Positions 25,283 through 35,467 are shown, counted from the stretch's first letter. The stretch is DNA of 50,905 bases from Leptospira sp. B5-022 (GCF_000347035.1 NZ_ANIJ01000040.1:1-50905); one strand, 5' to 3'. Numbers and translations: made by a program. The notes: generated from the sequence alone by a model not told the origin.

Positions 25283-27259
25283 ATGAGGCCATCTATCTTT
25301 CATTTGCTATTCCTCTTGGCATTTATGGGATGCTCTCAAGAAGCCGAGATCTACTCTCCACAAGCAAAGGAAGGAATTTTAGATCTGAGAGATTGGGATA
25401 GAGATCGTTTCTCAACCGTTGCCTTAAACGGACATTGGGAATTTGCTGACAGGATCCTAACTCCGGAAACTTTCATAAAAGACGGATTTATCCCCGTTCC
25501 CGGCGCCTGGAACTCGTTTATAAAGAACGGCAAAAGACACGAGGGAGAAGGACTCGGGACTTATAAACTCACCGTCCTATTGGACAGACCGGTAAAAGAC
25601 TTGGCTTTTCAAATAGGAGACGTCTCCACCGCATTTAAACTATTTCTGAACGGAAAATTATTGATCGAGAATGGAAGGATCGGAAGTTCCAGAACGGAAA
25701 TGATCCCTTCGTATAAACATCCTATCGTTCTAATAGACGAAGGGTCCAAAGAATTAAAACTTACCTTACAAATATCAAATTTTTATCATATTACCGGTGG
25801 ACTTCGTAAGCCCATCAAGTTAGGAAATACCTTAGCCGTATTCGAAGAGAAAAAAAGGCAGGTCGCTCTCGGCTGGGTGGTTTTTGGCGCCACATTCTTT
25901 ATGGGATTATATCATTTGATCCTATTCCTGATGAGAAGAGTCGACAAATCAGCGCTTTGGTTCGGATTATTCTGCATAGATCTGAGTATCAGAGGATTTT
26001 TTACCGGATCGGTATTCATATACGAGGTCACACCGGATTCTTTTTGGGTGTATATCCATAAACTGGATATCCTAACTTTTGTCTTGGCACTTCCCTTATT
26101 TTCCGTCTTTCTAAAAGCAGTCTTTCCTGACGAACAATTCCATCGCTACTTCAACAATATATCCATAGGTGTCAGTGCCATATTCTTCGTCCTAGTCCTT
26201 GCACTTCCGTCCACGGAGTATATGGACTATATTCGAATATTCCAAGGTTTCGTGGGTGTAAGCATACTTTACTTTTTCGTAATGATCACCATTTGTATCG
26301 TGAGAAGAAGGGAAGGCTCAATCTTATTTACCGTTGGCTCATTAATCTTATTTTTAACCACATTAAACGATATTTTAAACCAAAGCCTGCTAATAAATGC
26401 GGAATATCTGGCAAGCTGGGGACTTCTCGCATTCCTATTCTCCCAAACCATAATGCTTTCGGTTAGATTCTCGAACGCTTTTGTAAGACTGGAAGAACTC
26501 CAAAAATCGCTGGAACAAAAGGTCACGGAAAGAACCAAACAATTAGCGGAAGCGAAACACGTCGCTGAAGAAGCGAATTCACTCAAGGACACTTTTTTAT
26601 CTTTAGTAACCCATGACTTAAGATCCCCTATCACGACAGTGATCGGCATATTACAATTGATCCGGAACGATTACAAACAATTGGATGACAAGTCCTTATT
26701 AGAATGGATCTCAAGAGCGGAGAATACTTCGTCCCAATCATTAGAAATGATCTCGACACTTTTGGATCTAAATAGACTAAAATCAGGTTCTTTTCCTTTG
26801 GACAATAACCTAATTTATGTGTATCCGGAGGTAGAAGGAGTATTGGCAAAACTTCTTCCTCAAGCGGAAGCAAAAAAGATCCGGATCATTAACAAAATCC
26901 CGGATGACGTTAAGTTAAACGTAGATAGGACCTTATTTTCGGAAATATTCATCAATCTAGTTTCCAATTCCATAAAGTTCTGCAAAGAGAATGATACGAT
27001 CAGTATAGGATTTTCCAACGAGAAGAATGATCCGGAATTTTTCGTAGAAGATACGGGGATCGGAATACCGAAAGATATGATCCCGAATCTGTTCTCCACG
27101 GAGATCAAATCCACTCGTCTAGGAACCAAAAACGAATCCGGGACCGGCCTAGGTTTACCTTTGGTCTATAGTATTATAAAAGCGTATAACGGGAGAATTT
27201 CAGTCGAATCGGAAGAGAAAAAAGGATGCAAATTTACGTTCTGTATCCCAAGAGTTTAA
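25283..27259 (+). CDS. Orphan sensor histidine kinase with 7TMR-DISM input module
   Basis: The 658-residue protein has a lipoprotein-like N-terminus (LLFLLAFMGC), then a jelly-roll 7TMR-DISMED2-type domain (residues about 25-190; GHWEFADR, VPGAWNSFI, FKLFLNGKLL, ENGRIGSSR). About seven membrane helices follow (195-400), then a coiled coil, and a kinase core with His444 in LVTHDLRSPIT, the N-box NLVSNSIKFCKEND, G1 DTGIGIP and G2 GTGLGLPLV. It should bind a sugar-like ligand outside and autophosphorylate inside. No receiver domain or response-regulator gene is near. Its stop overlaps the convergent recQ stop. Confidence 0.92.
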   Translation: MRPSIFHLLFLLAFMGCSQEAEIYSPQAKEGILDLRDWDRDRFSTVALNGHWEFADRILTPETFIKDGFIPVPGAWNSFIKNGKRHEGEGLGTYKLTVLLDRPVKDLAFQIGDVSTAFKLFLNGKLLIENGRIGSSRTEMIPSYKHPIVLIDEGSKELKLTLQISNFYHITGGLRKPIKLGNTLAVFEEKKRQVALGWVVFGATFFMGLYHLILFLMRRVDKSALWFGLFCIDLSIRGFFTGSVFIYEVTPDSFWVYIHKLDILTFVLALPLFSVFLKAVFPDEQFHRYFNNISIGVSAIFFVLVLALPSTEYMDYIRIFQGFVGVSILYFFVMITICIVRRREGSILFTVGSLILFLTTLNDILNQSLLINAEYLASWGLLAFLFSQTIMLSVRFSNAFVRLEELQKSLEQKVTERTKQLAEAKHVAEEANSLKDTFLSLVTHDLRSPITTVIGILQLIRNDYKQLDDKSLLEWISRAENTSSQSLEMISTLLDLNRLKSGSFPLDNNLIYVYPEVEGVLAKLLPQAEAKKIRIINKIPDDVKLNVDRTLFSEIFINLVSNSIKFCKENDTISIGFSNEKNDPEFFVEDTGIGIPKDMIPNLFSTEIKSTRLGTKNESGTGLGLPLVYSIIKAYNGRISVESEEKKGCKFTFCIPRV

Positions 27260-28728
27260 GAACAAATATCACAATTTCCGCAAGAATGAAAAGTTGCACC
27301 GAAATATCCGTATAAAAATTCCCTTCTACATTTCTCCGATTTCAAATACATGAGCATTTGATACAGACGGTTTAAACTCGCTTTCTTTCGCTCCTCCAAT
27401 ATTTTCGGATCCGTCAAAACTTCCGGTAATTCTCCACGTAACACCAGCGATCCCCTTTCTAATTCTCCGGAAGTAACTCCATGTCTTTCGAAAAGACTAA
27501 GCACCGTTTGCAGACGATGATCCCCTCTGTTTTTATGTACCACCATTGATTGCAATTCTTCGTAACCCAGGGAGGATAATTTTTCTCCCACTGATCTTAA
27601 AACCTGATAAACTCGGCTGATAAAATTTTTGTCCGGGTTCTGCCATTCGATAAAATCCATAAGAACGGACAGATCATCCTGATTATAAAACAGAAGACAA
27701 TCCGATAAATTACCGTCCCTCCCCGCTCTTCCTATTTCCTGATAATAGGATTCCAAAGAAGAAGGTAATTCTGCATGGATAATTGTCCGAATATTCGCCT
27801 TATCCACTCCCATTCCGAACGCATTCGTAGCTAAAAGTAACGTATCTTTCGAATGTAGAAAATCGTTTTGTATTTTTTTTCTTTTATCGGCAGGAAGCAT
27901 GCCATGATATACTTTATAACGGATCTTTTCCATATCTAAAGCTTCCGAAAAACTTTCTATATTTTTGATCAGATTAAAATATACGATCGTATTTCCTTTT
28001 AGATTTTTTAGATAAGAGATGAGTCCCTTCGATTTGGAAGAAGAATCCACAAAAGTTCTTACTTCTAAATAAAGATTCGGTCTAGAGATCCCTTCATTAT
28101 AAATTTCAATCTCGGATTCGGATAATCCGATCTGTCGGATCATATCCTTTTGTATATCCTTAGTCGCCGTGGCAGTCAAAGCGATGATCGTAGGATATTT
28201 TAATATCTTTCTGAATTCGGAGATTTTTGTATAATCAGGTCTAAAATCATGTCCCCATTGACTGATACAATGCGCTTCATCCACCACCAACAAAGAGACT
28301 TTTCTGGTTTTGAAAATTTCCAAAAATGAGGATTTGCGAAATCTTTCAGGAGAAACATAAAGAATTTTGTATTTTCCCTTCTTTATATTTTCATAACGAA
28401 GTGTACGTTCCTCCTTTGAAATTGATGAATTCACAAATTCCGCGTCTATCCCCAAAGATTTTAATTTATCCACTTGGTCCTGCATGAGAGCGATCAATGG
28501 AGAAATTACTACAGTCAATTCTTCCAAGGCCAGAGCAGGCAATTGGTAACATAAGGATTTTCCCATCCCTGTCGGCATGATCACTAAACAGTTTTTGCCT
28601 TCTAAAACGTCTCTGATGATTTTTTCTTGAGAGGATCTGAATTCGGAGACACCGAACTTCTTTTTTAATTCTTGTAAATCGGGCATTCGGACTGGTTTCC
28701 TTTTTGGATCCGATCCACTTTTTGCCAA
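27256..28728 (-). CDS. recQ: Short RecQ-family DNA helicase lacking HRDC
   Basis: The 490-residue protein has the RecQ helicase core: Walker A TGMGKS (residues 53-58), DEAHCISQWGHDFRPDY (from residue 150), ALTATAT, then the second RecA domain with FGMGVDKANIRTIIH and QEIGRAGRDG. The C-terminus ends with the zinc-binding CRREFLYGYFGATFHSCGNC motif and stops two residues after the last cysteine. The winged-helix RQC extension and HRDC domain of full-length RecQ (about 600 residues) are therefore missing. It unwinds DNA 3' to 5' in repair and recombination. It is convergent with the sensor kinase, stops overlapping. Confidence 0.93.
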   Translation of the reverse strand: MAKSGSDPKRKPVRMPDLQELKKKFGVSEFRSSQEKIIRDVLEGKNCLVIMPTGMGKSLCYQLPALALEELTVVISPLIALMQDQVDKLKSLGIDAEFVNSSISKEERTLRYENIKKGKYKILYVSPERFRKSSFLEIFKTRKVSLLVVDEAHCISQWGHDFRPDYTKISEFRKILKYPTIIALTATATKDIQKDMIRQIGLSESEIEIYNEGISRPNLYLEVRTFVDSSSKSKGLISYLKNLKGNTIVYFNLIKNIESFSEALDMEKIRYKVYHGMLPADKRKKIQNDFLHSKDTLLLATNAFGMGVDKANIRTIIHAELPSSLESYYQEIGRAGRDGNLSDCLLFYNQDDLSVLMDFIEWQNPDKNFISRVYQVLRSVGEKLSSLGYEELQSMVVHKNRGDHRLQTVLSLFERHGVTSGELERGSLVLRGELPEVLTDPKILEERKKASLNRLYQMLMYLKSEKCRREFLYGYFGATFHSCGNCDICS

Positions 28729-28840
28729 TCCTGTTTTTTATTCTTTTCTAGAACAAAAAAGTTCCCGTCTTTAAATTTCTCTCGCGCTCCTTACAAAAAT
28801 CCCGATCCTTTGCTAATAACTTTCAACTAAGGGAACGAAA

Positions 28841-29164
28841 ATGAATCTTTCCACATTTAGAATTCTGCTGATCCTATTAGGCTCCCTATTTACCGCGGGC
28901 TTTTTGTATTTAGTGCTTCCACCTTTATCGCAAAACTTCGATATTATCGGCGCGTTTTTAGGAGGATTTGTGAATCCTTTCTCCAGCGCTTATGCACTGG
29001 ATATCATTTTTACCTGGTTAGTATTAGCGGTTTGGATCGTATACGAAGCAAAAACAAAAGGGATCAAAAATGGATGGATCGCACTTTTACTAGGTGTGGT
29101 TCCCGGTGTGGCAGTGGGAGCGGCTTACTATATTTATCTCCGAGCAAAACAAGATCGAAATTGA
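28841..29164 (+). CDS. DUF2834-like small membrane protein
   Basis: The 107-residue protein has three hydrophobic segments (ILLILLGSLFTAGFLYLVL, ALDIIFTWLVLAVWIVY, ALLLGVVPGVAVGAAYYIYL). The GGFVNPFSSAYALDIIFTWLVLAVWIVYEAKTKG-type layout, split here across segments two and three, recalls DUF2834 proteins of unknown function. AGGGAACGAAA precedes the ATG. It is a single gene followed by a terminator-like hairpin at 29199. Confidence 0.75.
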   Translation: MNLSTFRILLILLGSLFTAGFLYLVLPPLSQNFDIIGAFLGGFVNPFSSAYALDIIFTWLVLAVWIVYEAKTKGIKNGWIALLLGVVPGVAVGAAYYIYLRAKQDRN

Positions 29165-29198
29165 TACGGTTCTCTCCATTTGTAAGAATTCCAACATT

Positions 29199-29221
29199 CG
29201 GTTTCCGATTTACGGGAACCG
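29199..29221 (+). terminator. Hairpin after the DUF2834-like gene
   Basis: CGGTTTCC pairs with GGGAACCG (one G-U pair) around a 7-base loop and is followed by ACCCTTTTCC. The U-tract is weak. Confidence 0.5.
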
Positions 29222-29313
29222 ACCCTTTTCCACTAAATCACAAAACCTTTCTTTCTTCTAAAATTGGTGTGGGCCAATCCATTCCCGTTTAATATTTTGG
29301 ATAATCTCATAGC

Positions 29314-29404
29314 CCGTTCAAAAACTTAGGTTATCGATCAGTATTCGACCTCGGGCTTCAAGAGCCTGAACCTTTAGGATAGGCTCTTATAATTTATTGA
29401 ACGG
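29314..29404 (+). promoter_or_regulatory. Structured leader upstream of the ABC exporter
   Basis: CCGTTCAA (29314-29321) and TTGAACGG (29397-29404) can pair to close a 75-base region. Inside, AAGAGCCT (29360-29367) pairs perfectly with AGGCTCTT (29381-29388), and a weaker GGT..CGA/TCG..ACC arm lies near 29329-29350. This makes a three-way-junction-like fold ending 14 bases before the start codon, so it could control translation or termination. The function is unknown. Confidence 0.45.
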
Positions 29405-29418
29405 TTTGAAGGAATCGT

Positions 29419-30354
29419 ATGAAGTCCAACTCCCCCATTGTTTCGATACAAAATCTCTCCAAATCCTATTCGAATGGATTCCAAGCCTTAAAAAACATAA
29501 ACTTGGATATTGAAAAAGGAGAGATCATCGCCCTTTTAGGTCCCAACGGCGCCGGAAAAACCACTTTGATTTCCGTAATTTGCGGGATCGTTACTCCTAG
29601 TTCCGGTTCTGTTTCCGTAGGCGGTTACGATATTATCAAAAATTATAGGCAAACAAGATCCATGATCGGTCTTGTTCCCCAAGAACTCACCGTCCATGCA
29701 TTTGAATCCGTTTTGACTACCGTAAATTTCAGCAGGGGACTATTCGGAAAATCGCCTAACAAAGAATATATCGAAGAACTCCTAACGTCTCTTTCTCTTT
29801 TGGAAAAGAGGGACCAGATGATTATGACCTTATCCGGAGGAATGAAGAGAAGGGTGCTTATCGCAAAGGCTTTATCACATGAACCGACAGTCTTATTTTT
29901 AGATGAACCCACCGCAGGAGTGGATGTAGAACTCAGAAAGGACATGTGGAATGTAGTAAGGGCCTTAAGAGACAAAGGTGTCACTATTATTCTCACGACA
30001 CACTATATCGAAGAGGCGGAAGAGATCGCTGACAGGGTCGGGATCATGAATAAGGGAGAGTTAGTCCTGGTAGAAAAGAAAACAGAACTCATGCATAAAC
30101 TCGGGAAAAAACAGATCTTATTGGATCTTGTTTCTCCTCTCCAAAGTTTACCGAACAACTTTAACGGTTACGAACTGGAATTAAAGAACGATGGAAAACA
30201 ATTATTGTATACCTACGACGGCCAGGAAAAACAAACCGGGATCGCAAGTTTCTTGGAACAATTGAAAAAATCCGGAATTGAATTCAGGGATTTGAATACC
30301 ACCCAAAGCAGTTTGGAAGAAATTTTCGTACAATTAGTGAAGGAATCCAAATGA
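29419..30354 (+). CDS. ABC-2-type exporter ATPase
   Basis: The 311-residue ATPase has Walker [10 protein letters not shown] (41-49), a Q-loop near LVPQE, the signature LSGGM (138-142), Walker B VLFLDEP (157-163) with TAGVD, and the switch histidine in [13 protein letters not shown]. The C-terminal 90 residues form the extension seen in drug, lipid and polysaccharide exporters of the DrrA/NodI type. GAAGGAA precedes the start. The stop overlaps the permease start by four bases. The substrate cannot be deduced. A structured leader precedes it. Confidence 0.93.
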   Translation: MKSNSPIVSIQNLSKSYSNGFQALKNINLDIEKGEIIALLGPNGAGKTTLISVICGIVTPSSGSVSVGGYDIIKNYRQTRSMIGLVPQELTVHAFESVLTTVNFSRGLFGKSPNKEYIEELLTSLSLLEKRDQMIMTLSGGMKRRVLIAKALSHEPTVLFLDEPTAGVDVELRKDMWNVVRALRDKGVTIILTTHYIEEAEEIADRVGIMNKGELVLVEKKTELMHKLGKKQILLDLVSPLQSLPNNFNGYELELKNDGKQLLYTYDGQEKQTGIASFLEQLKKSGIEFRDLNTTQSSLEEIFVQLVKESK

Positions 30355-31112
30355 ATTTGAATGCAATCAAAGCCATCTATTTTTTCGAAATGGCAAGGAC
30401 AAGAAGGACGTTGATGCAAAGTATTGCGTCACCGGTTCTTTCTACTTCTTTGTATTTTATCGTTTTCGGTTCCGCAATCGGATCAAGGATACAAGAAGTA
30501 AACGGAGTACCCTACGGTTCTTTTATTGTTCCGGGACTCATTATGCTTTCATTATTGACGGAAAGTATTTCAAATGCGTCATTCGGTATCTATTTTCCTA
30601 AATTTACCGGGACCATTTACGAAATTCTCTCAGCGCCGGTTTCCAGTATGGAAGCTGTCATAGGTTTTGTAGGTGCTGCCGCCACTAAGTCTCTGATATT
30701 AGGGTCCATCATGCTTGCGACCGCTTCTTTATTTGTGGAAATCAAGATCGCTCATCCGTTTCTGATGGTGTTCTTCCTGATACTGACTTGCGTTTCATTC
30801 AGTTTATTCGGTTTTATCATAGGGATATGGGCGGATAATTTCGAAAAACTACAAGTGATCCCGATGCTTGTCATCACACCTTTGGTATTTTTGGGAGGAA
30901 GTTTCTATTCCGCAAATATGCTTCCTCCTTTTTGGCAAACGGTTACTCTATTCAATCCTATCCTATATTTAGTCAGCGGATTCAGATGGAGCTTTTACGA
31001 AATCGGCGATGTTAGCCTGGAAATCAGCTTAACAATGATATTATTCTTCCTGATTTCTTGTCTTTGCGTTATCGCTTGGATGTTCAAAACCGGATATCAT
31101 ATTAAGAAATAA
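30351..31112 (+). CDS. ABC-2-type exporter permease
   Basis: The 253-residue membrane protein has six hydrophobic segments and the ABC-2 signature [26 protein letters not shown] followed by [16 protein letters not shown], typical of NodJ/DrrB-like permeases. Its ATG overlaps the ATPase stop (ATGA). Together they make one exporter unit. A bidirectional hairpin (31124-31155) separates it from the convergent phosphatase gene. Confidence 0.92.
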   Translation: MNLNAIKAIYFFEMARTRRTLMQSIASPVLSTSLYFIVFGSAIGSRIQEVNGVPYGSFIVPGLIMLSLLTESISNASFGIYFPKFTGTIYEILSAPVSSMEAVIGFVGAAATKSLILGSIMLATASLFVEIKIAHPFLMVFFLILTCVSFSLFGFIIGIWADNFEKLQVIPMLVITPLVFLGGSFYSANMLPPFWQTVTLFNPILYLVSGFRWSFYEIGDVSLEISLTMILFFLISCLCVIAWMFKTGYHIKK

Positions 31113-31123
31113 TAAATTTATTT

Positions 31124-31155
31124 GCCGAAGGTCCTCTTATTTAGATTCCTTCGGC
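31124..31155. terminator. Bidirectional hairpin between exporter and phosphatase genes
   Basis: GCCGAAGG pairs perfectly with CCTTCGGC (8 bp, 16-base loop). The phosphatase stop codon lies inside it. On the minus strand an A/T-rich AAATAAATTTATT follows. Confidence 0.6.
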
Positions 31156-34100
31156 TGTCCACTCCCGTTCTCCAATCGACTAGAATACTTTTTAAGAAGT
31201 GCTTCCACCTTTAAAATGGATTCGTTGTGCGGATCCAAACGTAATGCGTCTTTCAAGATAGATTCCGCTCTGTCGAAATTTTTGACAGCTATGTAGATCT
31301 CGGCAAGATTTGTCAGATTTTTAATATGGGAAGGCTCCCTTAAACGTAGACGTTCGCTAAAATCCAAGGCCTTTCTGATCTGACCGGCCTTCCTTGCCGC
31401 AAAAGAAGCCACGTATAGGATCTCGCTGTCGATCGGATTCATCTTAAAATAATCCTCGGCGTATCTGGCAGCTTTCTGGTAATCCTTCAGTTTCAGGAAT
31501 AATTTAATAAAATTCTTTTTCACCTCGGGAACCCTGCTATCCAAAGATTCCGCCTCTTCCAAATAACTAAGCGCTTCTTGAGTATCCTTATTCAAGAAGG
31601 TTTCCTTTGCATTCCTAAGCAGCTCCTTGATCCTCTGCCTCTTTTCATCCTGAGGGATCTGTTGTTTTCCGTTCCCTATAAATGACAATCGGATGAGGGA
31701 TAGGTCGTCGCTCAATTTCCCATTATTTATAATAACATTATATATTTCCTGAAGATCCCCTCTTCCTTTTTCAACGGAGTCTAAGAATAACTTTTCGTCA
31801 TCGTTTATGATCCTGTCCCCATCCGAATCAGTACCTACGATAATATCGTCCCGACCGTCGGACCCAACAAAGATAGAATCTCCGGGTTCCAATTGGAAAG
31901 TTTTGATAAAAATAGTCCCTTCTATCCCCGTAGTCCCCAATTTGCGGAACATGAACTCGTTCTCAATAAAACTTGCGATCCCGTCCCTATACAACACTGT
32001 CCAAGGGTGTTCCGCATTAATGTAATACAATATTCCAAGTTCATCATCTACTAATCCCATCACGGAAGAAACAAGCATTGAACCGTCAAAACTCTCGAAT
32101 ACTTTGTGCAATTCTATAAATGCGTTTTTTAACCATCGTTCCGGAGATTGTTTTTTGATCGTGTCCACTACTCTAGTTCGTTCTATGATCGATTCAAAAA
32201 CGGATCCCAGAACCAAAGCGCCGCCTGCACCTTGCATGGATTTACCCATCGCATCCCCGTTCAGAAAAACGGTGTAAGATCTCCCTTGCAAATCTATATG
32301 ATTGGAAATATTCAGGTCCCCGCCGATCTCATCCTCATGTTTCCTAAAAGTGAACCTTTTCTTTTGTTTCAAAAGAAATTCCACCTTTACGTTTTCCTGA
32401 TTTGCTTTATTCGAACCTAACGGTTTGATCAGAAGAGAAGTTAAGAAATAATCCGCATCCTGTTGTTGTTTTAATTCCTGCACCTCGTTTAAGGTCTGTT
32501 CCAATTCTTTGGTTCTATCCTTTACTTTTTCCTCCAATTCGTTAGCATATTGTTCCAATCTTTTTCTAGCGGCCTGAATGGACCTTGCCATTCTGTTGAA
32601 AGAACGAGCGATAAATCCGATCTCATCCTCCACTCTCGGAACCAATCTATATTCCAAATTTCCCGAATTCACCTCGGTCAATCCTACCACAACCTCTTCC
32701 ATCGGCTTTACGATCGCGTTTTGAAAGAAAAATCTGAATCCGAAACTGATAGTGACAACCATGGCCAAAAGACAGATCACCAATATTAAGGAAGGTGAAT
32801 GTAGATATTCTCGGAAGGATTTATAAGTGAATCCGACTTCGTAAATTTTCCCGTTTTGAGGGTGGATTACCAAATAGGCCAAATAGAATTCAGGAGTTTT
32901 TTCGTTGGCCTTATTAAATTTGGCTCCTCTATACATTCTCTCACCTACTTCTCTTAAAGAAGTTAACGGAAGAATAAACGAAGTTCTGACTTCCAACTCG
33001 GATTTTCCGGAAGAAATATCCTTCTCCACTTTTTTGCGGACCTGCTCTAGGACCGACTTTAAACCGATCTCTTCCGAATTTAGAAGTTTGGATACGGCGG
33101 CCTGATCCGTTTTAGAAGGAAGATTGGAAAATTTATTTTTAACAATATTCAATTTTCGATTCAGAAACCTAAAAAAATCGACCAGCTCCGCATCTGATAC
33201 TTTTGCATTGCCCTTTGATCCGTAAAAATCCTTTATCCCTTCGGAATAGGCGTAAAATTCCTTCGGAGAATCGGAAAGGATTACCTTGGATCTCTCCCAT
33301 CTATCCTTTGCACTCAATGTCCCTAGATCGGTAAGTTTCCGAGTCAGATTGAAAAACTTGATCTCCAATCGATCTTCCGAATCGAATCGAGAGTCCTTCT
33401 CCCCCTTTTCCATGATGAATTCTTTGGATTCGGGATCGAAGGAGAGAAGATAGGCAAATCCTTCCGGCTTTTTTCCTTGGACGGCTGCAAGTTCGGAAGC
33501 TTGTCCTTTCAAGGAATCAAAAGCCGTATCGTAACCGTTTAATATCGCATAACCAACCAACTGAAACGCCAAAAGAAAAGTAGCCATAGTCACGGCTACG
33601 ATCTTACTTAAGATGGTGGTCCTTTCTTTGGTGGCATTGGCATAAATGATCAGGACCAAAAAGAGACCGACTACGAGCGCGATGTCCGTAGTATGCTGGA
33701 AAACTTTCCTAGAAATGGACCCATCCCTGCTCATCACATTCAGGATACCCGGAATGATGGTGATCGTAGAATAAGCGATCGCAATATAAATGATCCATCT
33801 TCTTTCTTTTCCTTTTTCCACGACTGCCCTCCAAGTGGCGGAAGCTAAAAAGGAAAAGTTATATATCAAAATTATAATGGAAAAAATTTTATAGAACTTA
33901 TGGGATTCGAAATCCCAATAATTACTTCCTATATTAAAACGATGATCCGATTGTAATGTCACTGCAATAAATGTAGCAGTTACGATCGCAAGCCCTGCAT
34001 ATAAAATAGAATAAACGGTTAAACCGAACTTAACGTTACGAGGATTCGGAAAATAAAAGAAGAATATGAAACATTGCGTAAATCCCATCATAGGAGAAGG

Positions 34101-34319
34101 AATTGCCAGCCAACGATGTATGATGGTCCATTGATCGAAAGAAATGAACGCGATAATATAAGCGAAATGAAAAAGGGTCATCGCCAAAGTGGAAAGACCC
34201 AAATGGAACGCGGCCTTACTTCTGTCCTTGATACTTAAAAAGAAGAAGGTAACGTAAATGGAAAAAAGACAGGCTAATAATGAACCGAAAAAGTAAAAAT
34301 TGAAATAGAATTGATCCAT
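31137..34319 (-). CDS. Membrane PP2C/SpoIIE phosphatase with HAMP and TPR domains (paralogue 1)
   Basis: The 1060-residue protein has about seven N-terminal membrane helices (residues 1-275, several aromatic-rich), a periplasmic or extracellular segment (280-505), and a membrane helix (PSLILVICLLAMVVTISFGF). A HAMP domain (FRFFFQNAIVKPMEEVVVGLTEVNSGNLEYRL) and a coiled coil follow. The SpoIIE/RsbU-type phosphatase (about 620-880) shows EIGGDLN, LNGDAMGKSMQGAGGALVLG, PGDSIFVGSDGRDD and DDLSLIRLSF, which supply the metal-binding aspartates. TPR repeats occupy 890-1050. Such phosphatases dephosphorylate anti-anti-sigma-type partners in response to signals. It shares the QQDxDYFLTSLL motif with the other two paralogues here (36641, 47329). 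Confidence 0.9.
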   Translation of the reverse strand: MDQFYFNFYFFGSLLACLFSIYVTFFFLSIKDRSKAAFHLGLSTLAMTLFHFAYIIAFISFDQWTIIHRWLAIPSPMMGFTQCFIFFFYFPNPRNVKFGLTVYSILYAGLAIVTATFIAVTLQSDHRFNIGSNYWDFESHKFYKIFSIIILIYNFSFLASATWRAVVEKGKERRWIIYIAIAYSTITIIPGILNVMSRDGSISRKVFQHTTDIALVVGLFLVLIIYANATKERTTILSKIVAVTMATFLLAFQLVGYAILNGYDTAFDSLKGQASELAAVQGKKPEGFAYLLSFDPESKEFIMEKGEKDSRFDSEDRLEIKFFNLTRKLTDLGTLSAKDRWERSKVILSDSPKEFYAYSEGIKDFYGSKGNAKVSDAELVDFFRFLNRKLNIVKNKFSNLPSKTDQAAVSKLLNSEEIGLKSVLEQVRKKVEKDISSGKSELEVRTSFILPLTSLREVGERMYRGAKFNKANEKTPEFYLAYLVIHPQNGKIYEVGFTYKSFREYLHSPSLILVICLLAMVVTISFGFRFFFQNAIVKPMEEVVVGLTEVNSGNLEYRLVPRVEDEIGFIARSFNRMARSIQAARKRLEQYANELEEKVKDRTKELEQTLNEVQELKQQQDADYFLTSLLIKPLGSNKANQENVKVEFLLKQKKRFTFRKHEDEIGGDLNISNHIDLQGRSYTVFLNGDAMGKSMQGAGGALVLGSVFESIIERTRVVDTIKKQSPERWLKNAFIELHKVFESFDGSMLVSSVMGLVDDELGILYYINAEHPWTVLYRDGIASFIENEFMFRKLGTTGIEGTIFIKTFQLEPGDSIFVGSDGRDDIIVGTDSDGDRIINDDEKLFLDSVEKGRGDLQEIYNVIINNGKLSDDLSLIRLSFIGNGKQQIPQDEKRQRIKELLRNAKETFLNKDTQEALSYLEEAESLDSRVPEVKKNFIKLFLKLKDYQKAARYAEDYFKMNPIDSEILYVASFAARKAGQIRKALDFSERLRLREPSHIKNLTNLAEIYIAVKNFDRAESILKDALRLDPHNESILKVEALLKKYSSRLENGSGQPKESK

Positions 34320-34432
34320 ATCGGAAGCCTAAAAAGAATCTTGAAACCGGTTTCCGTCAAGAAGATTGTTTGTAGATTAGAACCGGTTATAGGAGATCCC
34401 GTATTTAGACGATCCTATACGGAAGAAATCGA

Positions 34433-35338
34433 CTATGCCCCCAATCTCTCCTGCTCGGAATTTCGAGGAGAAAGACCGTGGATCCTTTTGTAAGCTTTCG
34501 AAAAAGCAAATGCGGATGAATAACCGACAGTCCTCGCAATCTCTTCCAGAGTAAAATTCTCCTTCTCCATCAGAGTTTTCCCCTTCTCTATTCTTAATTT
34601 TGCCAAATAATCCATGGGAGTACATCCCAAAACTTCCTTAAATCGATTTGCAACGGAAGCCCGAGAAACTCCCACCGCTCTGGATAATTTTTCCAAGGTC
34701 CAAGGATAAGAAACCTTTCCGTGTAATGCCTCCAATGCTCTTAAGATCTTTTCGTCCTTAAAAACGTTTCTCCAACCGGGAGAAGTAGTAGGATGTGTTT
34801 CGAGCCAATGTCGGATTACGTAATAAAGAAGAATGTCGGTTAACCTCTGTAGTATTAGATCGGAACCGATACCCGAATCCAATTCTTGGGAAACCAATAC
34901 TTGAGTGGTGTGTAATGGATGATGCGCCAGAACATCGGAAGACTTTACTAAAATATAATCCGGAAGTTCCAAGAAGAACGGATGCTGTGCCGATCCCGGG
35001 ACCTCGTACCTAACGGAAACGAACGTAGTTAAGGGAAGTTTTTCGGACTTCTTTTGTTTTTCGGACATATCTCGAAATTTAGAAATATCCACAACCTTAT
35101 CCTTTGGGGAATACACTAACTCATGATCTAAACCTTTCGCAACGAACAGAATATCCCCCTTTTCTAGAGGGATGAGTTTTTGTTTGATCCTAACATAACA
35201 GGAACCTTGGGAAAGAATGTGGAATCCACCACTCCTCTCGCATGGAAAACGAAATCCCCAGGGTTTATAAAGAGAAGTCCTGGCGAGTAAATCAGCCTTC
35301 CAACCCGCATTGGTCAATATTTCGGAGAGAATATCCAT
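34433..35338 (-). CDS. AraC-family transcriptional regulator with cupin domain
   Basis: The 301-residue protein has an N-terminal cupin (FPCERSGGFHILSQGSCYVRIKQKLIPLEKGDILFVAKG) of the AraC_binding/Cupin_6 type, then an AraC double helix-turn-helix (about 205-295): LEKLSRAVGVSRASVANRFKEVLG, TLEEIARTVGYSSAFAFSKAYKRIHGLSPR. It is divergent from an NmrA-like reductase gene 129 bases away, so it probably controls that gene in response to a small ligand. Confidence 0.92.
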   Translation of the reverse strand: MDILSEILTNAGWKADLLARTSLYKPWGFRFPCERSGGFHILSQGSCYVRIKQKLIPLEKGDILFVAKGLDHELVYSPKDKVVDISKFRDMSEKQKKSEKLPLTTFVSVRYEVPGSAQHPFFLELPDYILVKSSDVLAHHPLHTTQVLVSQELDSGIGSDLILQRLTDILLYYVIRHWLETHPTTSPGWRNVFKDEKILRALEALHGKVSYPWTLEKLSRAVGVSRASVANRFKEVLGCTPMDYLAKLRIEKGKTLMEKENFTLEEIARTVGYSSAFAFSKAYKRIHGLSPRNSEQERLGA

Positions 35339-35423
35339 ATTTTAAAAATAGACTAGCATATCTAAAAGTCGATTCATTTATACTCTTGGATATGTTTTTT
35401 AGTTCCTGAGACATAGCCTAATT

Positions 35424-35438
35424 TACAAACATCTTGTA
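35424..35438. promoter_or_regulatory. Inverted repeat in the araC-like/nmrA-like divergent promoter
   Basis: TACAA and TTGTA are separated by ACATC (5-5-5), 30 bases before the NmrA-like start. A regulator site is plausible, but AraC proteins usually use direct repeats, so the reader of this site is uncertain. Confidence 0.35.
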
Positions 35439-35467
35439 TCATCAAAAGTTACAGGAGAACAGATCGA

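Noticed and set aside
25037..25303. 88-residue minus-strand open frame
   Set aside because: It overlaps the sensor kinase start and has no ribosome site or domain.
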